Source of the DNA: Streptomyces sp. QL37
Lineage (GTDB): Bacteria; Actinomycetota; Actinomycetes; Streptomycetales; Streptomycetaceae
Direction: 5' to 3'
DNA length: 64,000 nt
NCBI RefSeq assembly: GCF_002941025.1
Contig: NZ_PTJS01000001.1
Location: 6,019,472 to 6,083,471, forward strand
Below, piece by piece: positions 10,038-18,762 of this stretch. The position numbers and the translations under genes are program-made. The notes beneath the pieces were generated by a model. The model made no database searches, was not told the DNA's origin, and was given only the letters and a program-made list of their open reading frames with translations. Each line of letters begins with the position of its first letter. The first letter of the stretch is position 1.

Positions 10038-10817
10038 GTGGACTTTCCCCGCGCGCTTCGCGAACGCCGTACCCGCCTGCACGTCAGCCAACTCGACCTG
10101 GCGCTGCGGGCGGGCACGACCCAGCGCCACCTCAGCTTCATCGAATCGGGCAGGTCGGTACCCGGCCGGAACATGGTGGTGCGGCTGACCGAGTCGCTGG
10201 AGCTGCCGCTGAGGGAGCGCAACGAACTGCTGCTGGCCGCCGGTTACGCGCCGGCCTATCCCGAGAGCGCGTTGGACGACCCGGTGCTGGCCCCCGTCCG
10301 TACGGCCATCGACCACATCCTCCGCGGGTACCTGCCCTACCCCGCGCTGGTGGTGGACCGCCGGGGTGATCTCATCGCCGCGAACACCGCGTTCGACCTG
10401 ATCACCGAAGGTGCCGCGCCGGAGCTGCTCGGCCCGGGAACGAACGTCTACCGCCTCGCACTGCACCCCGACGGCGTGGCGCCCCGCATCCGCAACCTGG
10501 CCGAATGGGCGCGCCACATCCTGGCGCGCCTCGGCCACCAGCCGGAGCTGCGGGACGAGCTCTCCGGTTACGTCCCCGAGCTCGGGCCGTCCGCCGGGCA
10601 GCTCGGCTTCGCGGTTCCGCTCCGGCTGCGGTCCTCCTGCGGTGAGCTGCGCCTGATGACGACGGTGACGACCTTCGCCACCGCCGTCGACGTGACGCTT
10701 GCCGAGCTGAAGCTCGAAGCCTTCCTGCCCGCCGACCAGCCGACGGCCGACGCGCTCCGGGCGGCCGCCGGGCCGAGGGCGCAGGCTGCTGCCGGTCAGG
10801 CCCCGGGGAACATGTAG
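10038..10817 (+). CDS. XRE-family regulator with MmyB-like ligand-binding domain
   Basis: About 259 residues. The N-terminal helix-turn-helix spans RRTRLHVSQLDLALRAG and TTQRHLSFIESGRSVPGR. The rest, from PYPALVVDRRGDLIAANTAF to NVYRLALHPDGVAPRI, is the MmyB PAS-like domain, which in one structure binds a fatty acid. The GTG at 10038 (VDFPRALRERR) was chosen because family members begin just before this segment; an ATG at 10002 lies inside the palindrome and would place the putative operator in the coding region. The 3' end overlaps the convergent SnoaL-like gene by 22 bp. The two palindromes at 9988 and 11282 are its likely binding sites. Confidence 0.85.
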   Translation: MDFPRALRERRTRLHVSQLDLALRAGTTQRHLSFIESGRSVPGRNMVVRLTESLELPLRERNELLLAAGYAPAYPESALDDPVLAPVRTAIDHILRGYLPYPALVVDRRGDLIAANTAFDLITEGAAPELLGPGTNVYRLALHPDGVAPRIRNLAEWARHILARLGHQPELRDELSGYVPELGPSAGQLGFAVPLRLRSSCGELRLMTTVTTFATAVDVTLAELKLEAFLPADQPTADALRAAAGPRAQAAAGQAPGNM

Positions 10818-11218
10818 TCGGCCTCGATGCGGCCGTCGTCGTCCAGGACCAGGATCTCCGAGCCGCCTCCCACGACATCGCCGGTCGCCTCGACCACCGT
10901 CTCCCAGCCGAAGTGGACGACGCCGTGGAGACGCATCGCATCGGTGCGGCGCCTGAACGTGAAGCCCTTCTTCTCGACGAACTGCTCGTAGCTCCGGGCC
11001 ACTCGGGACTCGATCGCGTCGTGACCCTGAGCCTCCAGGGCCGTGTGCGCGAAACCGAGTTCCTCGGCGATCTCACGGATCTCCGCCGGCGGCCGGAGGA
11101 TGTGGGTGCCGTTCCCGGCCCACAGCCGCTCGACGGCCGCGCGTCGTGCGGCCGCGTCCGGCTCCGTCCACTGGGCCAGGTAGCGGTCGGCCAGGGCCTG
11201 CGCGTCGATTTCGATCAT
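10796..11218 (-). CDS. SnoaL/NTF2-like family protein
   Basis: 140 residues of the small cone-shaped alpha+beta barrel fold. ALADRYLAQWTEPDAAARR and AVERLWAGNGTHI at the start are typical of nuclear transport factor 2/SnoaL-like proteins, and HGVVHFGWETV and EILVLDDDGRIEADYMFPG form the final strands. Members are scavenging enzymes, isomerases or binding proteins, and nothing here fixes the reaction. The ATG at 11218 follows AAGGAGA. Its promoter region carries the second ATTCCC-N4-GGGAAT site, so control by the neighbouring XRE protein is likely. Confidence 0.8.
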   Translation of the reverse strand: MIEIDAQALADRYLAQWTEPDAAARRAAVERLWAGNGTHILRPPAEIREIAEELGFAHTALEAQGHDAIESRVARSYEQFVEKKGFTFRRRTDAMRLHGVVHFGWETVVEATGDVVGGGSEILVLDDDGRIEADYMFPGA

Positions 11219-11281
11219 GTGGGTCTCCTTGGCGGGTGAGTGTCCGGGACCAGATCCTGCGACGCGCGGCGGCGACCGCCA

Positions 11282-11297
11282 ATTCCCCCCGGGGAAT
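11282..11297. promoter_or_regulatory. Candidate operator site 2 of the XRE/MmyB-type regulator
   Basis: ATTCCC-N4-GGGAAT, again followed by GG, lies 64 bases upstream of the start of the minus-strand SnoaL-like gene. Arm sequence, spacer length and trailing GG match the site at 9988-10003. This spacing suits a repressor or activator site at a promoter. Confidence 0.5.
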
Positions 11298-11453
11298 GGC
11301 ACGACCGCCCTCCGGACACGGACGCCGCACCGACGTGACCGGGCTCACTGTCGCCGGGGCCCCGACCCGCGTCATGATCCGGCTCCGCCCCCCTCTCCTT
11401 CCTGTACGCACCGGCATCAGCCGCCGGTGTCCACAGGGAAGGGAAGGTGGCTC

Positions 11454-11912
11454 ATGGCCCGCACGGGGGCGGAAGCCGCGATCGTCTGGCTCGCATCGGT
11501 GGCACCGGATCCGAGGGCCTGCCGGAGGGAGTGGGAGCGCAACCCCAAGGGGATGGCGCTCCTTCCCGCCGGAAGGCTCTGGGACGTGCTGCTCGTTCCG
11601 GGGGAGCTGGGCTATCCCACGCTCGATGTACTGACCCGGCTCCTCGACAGGCCGGGGCCCGTCCTCGCGGACTTCGGCGCGTCCCGGATGGGCTTCTTCG
11701 TGCCCCCCGGGACGGCCGCCCGCTGGGTCGGGACGGGCATCCGCGGGGTGGGCGACGGGACGTGGATCGTCGTGCCCCGGCCGGGCAGCACCGTGGGCGG
11801 AGCGCGATGGCTGATCCCGCCGGACGGCTCGGGCACGCTCACCGACGCGACCCTCCTGGAACTGGCCCTGCACGAGGCCGCGGCGGCCAGGGGCGCGCGC
11901 GGCGGCGGGTGA
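11454..11912 (+). CDS. Conserved actinobacterial hypothetical protein
   Basis: 152 residues starting at the ATG at 11454, with GGGAAGG upstream. The protein reads MARTGAEAAIVWLASVAPDP and continues with CRREWERNPKGMALLPAGRLWDV, GELGYPTLDVLTRL, GFFVPPGTAARWVGTGIRGVG and a C-terminal helix rich in Ala. No signal peptide or membrane segment is seen. Similar small proteins are common in Streptomyces and have no assigned role; a distant relation to primase/polymerase N-terminal domains is possible but not supported by a catalytic motif. It lies between the SnoaL-like gene and the chitinase. Confidence 0.7.
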   Translation: MARTGAEAAIVWLASVAPDPRACRREWERNPKGMALLPAGRLWDVLLVPGELGYPTLDVLTRLLDRPGPVLADFGASRMGFFVPPGTAARWVGTGIRGVGDGTWIVVPRPGSTVGGARWLIPPDGSGTLTDATLLELALHEAAAARGARGGG

Positions 11913-11928
11913 GGAACCGCCAGAGGTC

Positions 11929-11959
11929 TTGACAACCTGATTGGTCTGGACCATGTTGT
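11929..11959 (+). promoter_or_regulatory. Chitinase promoter with DasR-type (dre) operator
   Basis: TTGACA at 11929-11934 is a consensus -35 hexamer; CATGTT at 11952-11957 or an overlapping variant may be the -10. Between them, 11940-11955 reads ATTGGTCTGGACCATG, whose core TGGTCTGGACCA differs in one base from the symmetrical DasR-responsive element (TGGTCTAGACCA). Streptomyces chitinase promoters typically carry such elements or related 12-bp direct repeats. Repression by DasR, relieved by glucosamine-6-phosphate, is therefore inferred. Confidence 0.7.
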
Positions 11960-11993
11960 GCACCACTCAATTCCCCCCGGCACGGAGGCTGTT

Positions 11994-13826
11994 GTGGAAC
12001 GCACAGGATCCAGACCACCCGTCCGTCTCTCCGGACCCGCCGCGGTCCTCTCCGCCGTGCTGCTCGCCGCCGGCGCCCTGGTCGCCACGGCGCCGGCCGC
12101 CGGAGCGGCCGACGTGGATCTGGCGAGCAACGGCGGCTTCGAGGCGGGACTGGAGGGCTGGAGCTGCACCGGCGGCAGCGGTGCGGCCGTCAGCGCGCCC
12201 GTGCACAGCGGCACTTCGGCGCTCAAGGCGACACCGGCGGGCAGTGACAACGCCCGCTGCTCCCAGACGGTGACCGTGAAACCCGACTCCACCTACACGC
12301 TGGGCGCGTGGGTGCAGGGCAGCTACGTCTATCTCGGGGCGTCCGGCACCGGGACCACCGACGTCTCCACCTGGACCCAGTCCGCCGGTGCGTACAAACA
12401 GCTCACCACCAGCTTCCGGACCGGCCCCGCGACCACGTCGGTGACGGTCTACACCCACGGCTGGTACGGCACCCCCGCCTACCACGCCGACGACCTCACC
12501 CTGACCGGACCGGGCGGTGACCCCGTCACCGTGCCCGCCACCCCCACCGGACTGCGGGCCGGCACGGCCACCGCGTCCTCCGTCCCGCTGTCCTGGTCGG
12601 CGTCCGCCGGAGCCACCGGCTACCGCGTCTACCGCGGCGGTACGAAGATCCTGGACACCACCGGAACCTCGGCGACCGTCACCGGGCTGACCGCCTCGTC
12701 CGCGTACAGCTTCCAGGTCAGCGCGGTCAACGCCGCGGGTGAGTCGGCGAAGTCGGCGGCCGTGGGTGTCACCACCGCCACGGGCGGCGGGGGAGGGGGC
12801 GACGCCGGCCTCCCGGCCCACGCCCTCGTCGGCTATCTCCACTCCAGCTTCGCCAACGGCTCCGGATACACGCGGCTGTCCGACGTCCCCGACTCGTGGG
12901 ACGTCATCAACCTCGCCTTCGGCGAGCCGACGTCCGTGACGTCCGGTGACATCCGCTTCTCGCTCTGCCCCGTGGCCGAGTGCCCGGGCGTGGAGAGCGA
13001 GGCGGAGTTCAAGGCCGCGGTCAAGGCCAAGCAGGCCGCGGGCAAGAAGGTCCTGATCTCCATCGGTGGCCAGAACGGCCAGGTCCAGCTGGGCTCGACC
13101 GCCGCCCGCGACACCTTCGTCTCCTCGGTGTCCAAGATCATCGACACCTACGGTCTGGACGGCCTGGACATCGACTTCGAGGGCCACTCGCTCTCGCTGA
13201 ACACCGGTGACACCGACTTCCGCAGCCCGACGACCCCGGTGATCGTGAACCTGATCTCCGCGGTCAAGTCCCTCAAGGCCAAGTACGGCGACGACTTCGT
13301 CCTCACCATGGCCCCCGAGACCTTCTTCGTGCAGCTCGGCTACCAGTACTACGGATCCGGGCCCTGGGGCGGCCAGGACCCGCGCGCCGGCGCCTACCTG
13401 CCCGTCATCCACGCCCTGCGTGACGACCTCACCCTGCTGCACGTCCAGGACTACAACTCGGGTTCGATCATGGGCCTGGACAACCAGTACCACTCGATGG
13501 GCGGCGCCGACTTCCACATCGCCATGACCGACATGCTGCTCACCGGCTTCCCGGTCGCGGGTGACCGGACCAAGGTCTTCCCGGCGCTCCGTCCCGAGCA
13601 GGTCGCCTTCGGCCTTCCGGCCTCCACCCAGGCCGGCAACGGCCACACCTCACCGGCCGAGGTCACCAAGGCGCTGAACTGCCTGACCAGGAAGACCGAC
13701 TGCGGCTCGTACCAGACCCACGGCACCTGGTCGGGGCTGCGGGGGCTCATGACGTGGTCCATCAACTGGGACCGCTTCAACAACTGGGAGTTCTCGAAGA
13801 ACTTCGACGCCTACTTCGGCGGCTGA
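11994..13826 (+). CDS. Secreted family 18 chitinase with CBM and fibronectin III domains
   Basis: 610-residue extracellular chitinase. Domains in order are: Sec signal peptide ending near APAAGAA; a jelly-roll carbohydrate-binding module (NGGFEAGLEGWSCTGG to YHADDLTLTGPGG); a fibronectin type III domain (TPTGLRAGTATASSVPLSWS to VGVTTATG); and a GH18 barrel beginning HALVGYLHSSF. The GH18 active-site motif D389-G-L-D392-I-D394-F-E396 is intact, with E396 the acid/base. It should hydrolyse chitin to chito-oligosaccharides for uptake. The GTG at 11994 is five bases after GGAGG; a GTG at 11958 is less well placed. It ends 16 bp inside the convergent PAP2 gene. Confidence 0.93.
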   Translation: MERTGSRPPVRLSGPAAVLSAVLLAAGALVATAPAAGAADVDLASNGGFEAGLEGWSCTGGSGAAVSAPVHSGTSALKATPAGSDNARCSQTVTVKPDSTYTLGAWVQGSYVYLGASGTGTTDVSTWTQSAGAYKQLTTSFRTGPATTSVTVYTHGWYGTPAYHADDLTLTGPGGDPVTVPATPTGLRAGTATASSVPLSWSASAGATGYRVYRGGTKILDTTGTSATVTGLTASSAYSFQVSAVNAAGESAKSAAVGVTTATGGGGGGDAGLPAHALVGYLHSSFANGSGYTRLSDVPDSWDVINLAFGEPTSVTSGDIRFSLCPVAECPGVESEAEFKAAVKAKQAAGKKVLISIGGQNGQVQLGSTAARDTFVSSVSKIIDTYGLDGLDIDFEGHSLSLNTGDTDFRSPTTPVIVNLISAVKSLKAKYGDDFVLTMAPETFFVQLGYQYYGSGPWGGQDPRAGAYLPVIHALRDDLTLLHVQDYNSGSIMGLDNQYHSMGGADFHIAMTDMLLTGFPVAGDRTKVFPALRPEQVAFGLPASTQAGNGHTSPAEVTKALNCLTRKTDCGSYQTHGTWSGLRGLMTWSINWDRFNNWEFSKNFDAYFGG

Positions 13827-14605
13827 GCGTTCCCGCCGCCCGCCCGCAGGGCGAGCAGGAGCAACCCGCCGACGCACCAGCCGGCCACCACGTCCAGCGG
13901 CCAGTGGTAGCCGCGCAGCACCAGACCGACGCTCGTCGCCGCCGTGAGCAGAACGGCGGCGGCGGGCGTCACCCATGACCGCTTCAGGTGCGGGGCCAGC
14001 AGCAGGGCCGCCGCCCCGTAGGCCACCATCGCCGTCGTCGTGTGACCCGACGGGTAGTAACCCGTCGCCTCGGTCAGCGGACCCTGACGGTCCGTCCACA
14101 GCTTGAGCGGGACGACGAGCGCCGGGACGGCCGCCATGGCCAGGACGGCGCACACGGCCGCACGCCTGGCGCGGCGGAACCAGGCGAGGAGGACCGCGCA
14201 GGCCAGCACGGGAAGGGCGACCTGCATGTTGCCGAGATCGGCGAAGAGGTCCGCGAGCGGGGCGGGTCCCCGCCCGGCCAGCTCCAGGCCGAGGCGCTCG
14301 TCGGGACCCAGCAGCGGGCCGTCGGCCAGCACCTGCCAGGTGATCACGAGGAAGAGTGTCAGAAGGGCGCCGGCGGGAACGAGAAGAACCGGCCACCGGG
14401 GAACAGGGGGGAGTGTTCCGAGGTGGCCGGTCGGATCGGTTTGCCGCGCGCCCCGGGGGGTATGGGGCGAGCGGCCATCCGATCGGTGAGGAGTCCCGGA
14501 GCCCGAAGCTCCAGCGGTGTGCGCGATGGCACGGCCGGTACGGCGCTGGGGGAGCCCCGGCCCGGCATCACCCGCAGTCCCCTGCGGGCGGGGTGTTTCT
14601 CTCAT
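13811..14605 (-). CDS. PAP2-family membrane phosphatase
   Basis: About 264 residues with roughly five membrane helices. The three phosphatidic-acid-phosphatase motifs are present: KLWTDRQGP (C1), PSGHTT (C2) and RGYHWPLDV (C3), the last with the catalytic His. It probably dephosphorylates a lipid phosphate or undecaprenyl pyrophosphate at the membrane. The N-terminal 75 residues are Arg/Pro-rich and lack a good ribosome binding site at 14605, so the true start may be further in. The stop lies inside the chitinase coding end, a 16-bp convergent overlap. Confidence 0.82.
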   Translation of the reverse strand: MRETPRPQGTAGDAGPGLPQRRTGRAIAHTAGASGSGTPHRSDGRSPHTPRGARQTDPTGHLGTLPPVPRWPVLLVPAGALLTLFLVITWQVLADGPLLGPDERLGLELAGRGPAPLADLFADLGNMQVALPVLACAVLLAWFRRARRAAVCAVLAMAAVPALVVPLKLWTDRQGPLTEATGYYPSGHTTTAMVAYGAAALLLAPHLKRSWVTPAAAVLLTAATSVGLVLRGYHWPLDVVAGWCVGGLLLLALRAGGGNAQPPK

Positions 14606-14753
14606 CTGGGGAAACCGTACGTCAGAGGAAGGAGGCACCGGAAGTGACAACGGTATCCCGCCATGGCCCCCGCACACCTTCTTCACACGCCCTCACCCGG
14701 GCCCCGGTCGCCGCCGCCGGGGACGGCGGCGACGACCGGACCGTTCGTACGCG

Positions 14754-16094
14754 TCAGAGCCGCGCGAACGCCTGCTCGATGATGTCCAGGCCCTCGTTCA
14801 GCAGGTCCTCACCGATGACGAGCGGCGGCAGGAAGCGCAGGACGTTGCCGTAGGTGCCACAGGTCAGCACCAGCAGACCCTCCGCGTGACAGGCCTTGGC
14901 CAGTGCCCCCGCGGCGGCCGCGTCGGGCTCCTTCGTGCCGGACTTCACCAGCTCGATCGCGATCATGGCGCCACGGCCGCGGATGTCCCCGATGATGTCG
15001 CCGTTCGGGAGCTTCGACCGCATCTCGGCGAGGCGGCCCTTCATGACCTCCTCGATGCGCCGCGCCTTCCCGTTCAGGTCCAGCTCGCGCATCGTCTCGA
15101 TGGCACCGAGCGCACCCGCGCAGGCCACCGGGTTCCCGCCGTACGTCCCGCCGAGGCCGCCGGCGTGGGCGGCGTCCATGATCTCGGCGCGGCCGGTCAC
15201 GGCGGAGAGCGGGAGGCCGCCCGCGATGCCCTTGGCCGTGGTGATCAGGTCGGGCACGATGCCCTCGTCCTCGCAGGCGAACCACTGGCCGGTGCGGCAG
15301 AAGCCGGACTGGATCTCGTCCGCGACGAAGACGATGCCGTTCTCCTTCGCGAACTGCGCGATCGCCGGGAGGAAGCCCTTGGCCGGCTCGATGAAGCCGC
15401 CCTCGCCGAGGACCGGCTCGATGATGATCGCGGCGACGTTGTCCGCGCCGATCTGCTTGGTGATCTCGTCGATGGCCTGCGCGGACGCCTCGGCGCCGGC
15501 GTTCTCCGCGCCGGTCGGCCAGCGGTAGCCGTACGCCACCGGCACGCGGTACACCTCGGGCGCGAAGGGACCGAAGCCCTGCTTGTACGGCATGTTCTTC
15601 GCCGTCAGCGCCATCGTGAGGTTCGTCCGGCCGTGGTAGCCGTGGTCGAAGACGACGACCGCGGTGCGCTTGGTGTACGCACGGGCGATCTTCACCGCGT
15701 TCTCGACGGCCTCGGCGCCCGAGTTGAACAGCGCCGACTTCTTGGCGTGGTCGCCCGGCGTCAGCTCGGCGAGCTGCTCGCAGACCTCGACGTACCCCTC
15801 GTACGGCGTGACCATGAAACAGGTGTGGGTGAAGTCGGCGAGCTGCGCCGAGGCGCGGCGTACGACGGCCTCGGCGGAGGCGCCCACCGAGGTCACGGCG
15901 ATACCGGAACCGAAGTCGATCAGCCGGTTGCCGTCCACGTCCTCGATGATTCCGCCGCCCGCCCGAGCGGTGAAGACCGGCAGCGTGGAACCCACACCTG
16001 CGGCGACCGCCGCGACACGGCGGGCCTGCAGCTCGGCCGACTTCGGGCCGGGGATGGCGGTGACGACGCGGCGCTCCTGCGGGATGTCGGACAT
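14754..16094 (-). CDS. gabT: 4-aminobutyrate--2-oxoglutarate transaminase
   Basis: 446-residue class III (omega) aminotransferase. Diagnostic segments are GSGIAVTSVGAS, NSGAEAVENAVKIAR, FDHGYHGRTN, DEIQSGFCRTG and TTAKGIAGGLPLSAV with the PLP-binding Lys288, then GGTYGGNPVACAGAL. It converts GABA and 2-oxoglutarate to succinic semialdehyde and glutamate. It fits the pathway downstream of the putrescine uptake and oxidation genes at 2791-9956, although the two are not in one operon. AGGAG precedes the ATG. The PucR regulator at 20532 is a plausible controller. Confidence 0.95.
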   Translation of the reverse strand: MSDIPQERRVVTAIPGPKSAELQARRVAAVAAGVGSTLPVFTARAGGGIIEDVDGNRLIDFGSGIAVTSVGASAEAVVRRASAQLADFTHTCFMVTPYEGYVEVCEQLAELTPGDHAKKSALFNSGAEAVENAVKIARAYTKRTAVVVFDHGYHGRTNLTMALTAKNMPYKQGFGPFAPEVYRVPVAYGYRWPTGAENAGAEASAQAIDEITKQIGADNVAAIIIEPVLGEGGFIEPAKGFLPAIAQFAKENGIVFVADEIQSGFCRTGQWFACEDEGIVPDLITTAKGIAGGLPLSAVTGRAEIMDAAHAGGLGGTYGGNPVACAGALGAIETMRELDLNGKARRIEEVMKGRLAEMRSKLPNGDIIGDIRGRGAMIAIELVKSGTKEPDAAAAGALAKACHAEGLLVLTCGTYGNVLRFLPPLVIGEDLLNEGLDIIEQAFARL

Positions 16095-16338
16095 GCGGGG
16101 CTCCTGGGGGTGTTTCGGACGCTTATGTTTCTGCAGGCTAGGGGCGGGTGCGGGCAGCGGTCATGCTCCGATCGGGAGTGGTGGGGGCGTGTCCTTGTCC
16201 GCGACGGACAGATGCCCTGGCGACGTCCCCGGCGGCGCCCCCGCCGGGTCATCCGGCCGCATGGCTGAACTCCCCGTGCCCGGGCACTAGATTGGCCGTG
16301 CAGAAGGCGGGACCTGGCTGGTCAGGGGGCAGCGGTTC

Positions 16339-17212
16339 ATGGACACCGAAGGCACGTACGACGCACGCGGCACGGGCGCGGACCGGGTGCCCCGTCCGGC
16401 TGGGCCACCACCCACGGCGCCACCGCCCCCCGCGTATGCCCCGCACCCCCGGCGCCCGCCCACGGCGGAAGCCGGCGTCGAGGAATGGCTGCGCACCCCC
16501 CGCCCCGTGCGGGAACCGGGCGTATGGCGCTACGGGCACACCCCGCGCCCGCCCGAGAAGCCCGAGGGGGTGTCCGACCGCTCGCTGCTGGTCGGGGTGC
16601 TCATCTCCGTACTCAGCGGGCTGCTCCTCTGGTCGCTCTGGCGCAACGGGTACATCCCCTACCGGCTCGTCCCGCTGAAACTGTTCACCCCCGGCGACTG
16701 GTGGTACGCCGGTACGTTCGGCGGGCCCCGGACGATCGAGGGCGCCGACGCCCTCACGGTCTACGAGGCCGTCCTCTTCGGGCTGCTGGTCTACGGCTGC
16801 GCGCGGCTGGGCAACTGGTCCGAGATCTTCCGGCGCCACGTCGCCGGCCGGGGGCAGCCCTTCCTGGGGCTGGCCACCGCCGCCGGAGGGGCCCTCGCCG
16901 AGCTCCTCGTGTGGAAGGACGCCGTGCCGCTCGTCCGGCCGGTGCTGATCCTCGTCGCCTCGGTCGCGGGCGGTGAGATCTACCAGAGCCAGGCCGTCGT
17001 CAACGTGATCTACACCCTGATCGCCCTCGGGGTGCTCTGGCCCTTCGCCCGCCTGGGCCACTGGCGCGGGCTCCTCGCCGACCGGTTCGGGAAGGGCGCC
17101 GCCACGGCGTCCGAGGCCCCTTCCTCGCCCCCGGACGCCCCCACCCCCGAGCAGTGGCCCGAGCTCCGCGCGGCGGGCCGGACGGACGCCGCCGAGGCCC
17201 TCACCGCCGAGG
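16339..17212 (+). CDS. Membrane-anchored TraG/VirD4-like ATPase, N-terminal fragment of disrupted gene
   Basis: The first 291 codons of a protein whose C-terminal part resumes at 18931. After a Pro-rich cytoplasmic start come about five hydrophobic segments, including SLLVGVLISVLSGLLLWSLW and AVVNVIYTLIALGVLWPF, then a linker ending APTPEQWPELRAAGRTD. At 17212 the sequence leaves the gene and enters rearranged copies of itself; the frame stays open to 17700 but the residues there are meaningless. Conserved Streptomyces relatives near gabT are single large ATP-binding membrane proteins. The break is most likely an assembly fault. Confidence 0.75.
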
Positions 17213-17444
17213 TGCGCACCGGCGGCGCCGCCGGTGCGCAGGACGGCATCGGTGAGCGCGGCGAGGCGCTCCGGGTTGCCCCGGCCCACGTCCCAGGCGT
17301 GGCGCAGGCGCGCGACGTCGACGTCGTTCATGCGGCCGGTGCGCCCCTCGGCGGTGAGGGCCTCGGCGGCGTCCGTCCGGCCCGCCGCGCGGAGCTCGGG
17401 CCACTGCTCGGGGGTGGGGGCCGGGGGGAACCCCGGACGGTTGG

Positions 17445-17800
17445 GCGGGCCCCGGACGATCGAGGGCGCCGACGCCCTCACGGTCTACGAGGCCGTCCTC
17501 TTCGGGCTGCTGGTCTACGGCTGCGCGCGGCTGGGCAACTGGTCCGAGATCTTCCGGCGCCACGTCGCCGGCCGGGGGCAGCCCTTCCTGGGGCTGGCCA
17601 CCGCCGCCGGAGGGGCCCTCGCCGAGCTCCTCGTGTGGAAGGACGCCGTGCCGCTCGTCCGGCCGGTGCTGATCCTCGTCGCCTCGGTCGCGGGCGGTGA
17701 GATCTACCAGAGCCAGGCCGTCGTCAACGTGATCTACACCCTGATCGCCCTCGGGGTGCTCTGGCCCTTCGCCCGCCTGGGCCACTGGCGCGGGCTCCTC
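17445..17800 (+). repeat. 356-bp direct duplicate of 16721-17076
   Basis: The copy is apparently identical over its length, at an offset of 724 bases. It encodes the membrane-segment region of the ATPase a second time. Identity without drift in a non-selected copy implies very recent origin or an assembly artefact. Confidence 0.9.
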
Positions 17801-18321
17801 CTCTTGGCGCTCTGTCGCAACGGGAACATCCCCTACCGGCTCGTCCCGCTGAAACTGTTCACCCCCGGCGACTGGTGGTACGCCGGTACGTTCGGCGGGG
17901 CCCCGGCCATCGGGGGGGCCCGCGCCCCCCCCCTCGGGCGCCCGGGACCTGCCGCGCCGCACAGCCCGGCACGATCTGCTCACCGGCCAGGTCCGTCTCG
18001 GCAGCTGCGCCGACGACCCGCACAACCCGTACGCCAGGCGCGGCTCCGGACTCGCCCTGGAACCCGCGCTGCTCGGCACCTCGCTGCTCGCGGTCGGGCC
18101 GCCCGGAGCCGGCAAGTCCGCCCGCGAGCAGCGAGGTGCCGAGCAGCGCGGGTTCCAGGGCGAGTCCGGAGCCGCGCCTGGCGTACGGGTTGTGCGGGTC
18201 GTCGGCGCAGCTGCCGAGACGGACCTGGCCGGTGAGCAGATCGTGCCGGGCTGTGCGGCGCGGCAGGTCCCGGGCGCCCGAGGGGTGGAGCGCGGCGGCT
18301 CCGACCGCGAGCACCGCGGTC

Positions 18322-18762
18322 CGGCCGGCGACGTGGCGCCGGAAGATCTCGGACCAGTTGCCCAGCCGCGCGCAGCCGTAGACCAGCAGCCCGAAGAGGA
18401 CGGCCTCGTAGACCGTGAGGGCGTCGGCGCCCTCGATCGTCCGGGGCCCGCCGAACGTACCGGCGTACCACCAGTCGCCGGGGGTGAACAGTTTCAGCGG
18501 GACGAGCCGGTAGGGGATGTACCCGTTGCGCCAGAGCGACCAGAGGAGCAGCCCGCTGAGTACGGAGATGAGCACCCCGAGGGCGATCAGGGTGTAGATC
18601 ACGTTGACGACGGCCTGGCTCTGGTAGATCTCACCGCCCGCGACCGAGGCGACGAGGATCAGCACCGGCCGGACGAGCGGCACGGCGTCCTTCCACACGA
18701 GGAGCTCGGCGAGGGCCCCTCCGGCGGCGGTGGCCAGCCCCAGGAAGGGCTGCCCCCGGCCG
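18322..18762 (-). repeat. Inverted duplicates of 16593-16850 and 16845-17037
   Basis: Two inverted pieces of the N-terminal gene half are joined at a shared GAGCACCCCG microhomology around 18570-18579. On the minus strand they read as an apparently intact stretch of the same membrane protein (the LVWKDAVPLVRPVLIL and LISVLSGLLLW segments) but in the wrong order. This is why a spurious minus-strand open frame exists here. Confidence 0.85.

Noticed and set aside
14356..14753. Plus-strand frames between the PAP2 gene and gabT
   Set aside because: Arg-rich translations, antisense to the PAP2 N-terminus or intergenic, with no ribosome binding site or family match.
17859..18698. A minus-strand gene similar to the N-terminus of the ATPase
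   Set aside because: It is only the inverted duplicates of 16593-17037 and 19000-19290 in the wrong order; it has no independent start region.
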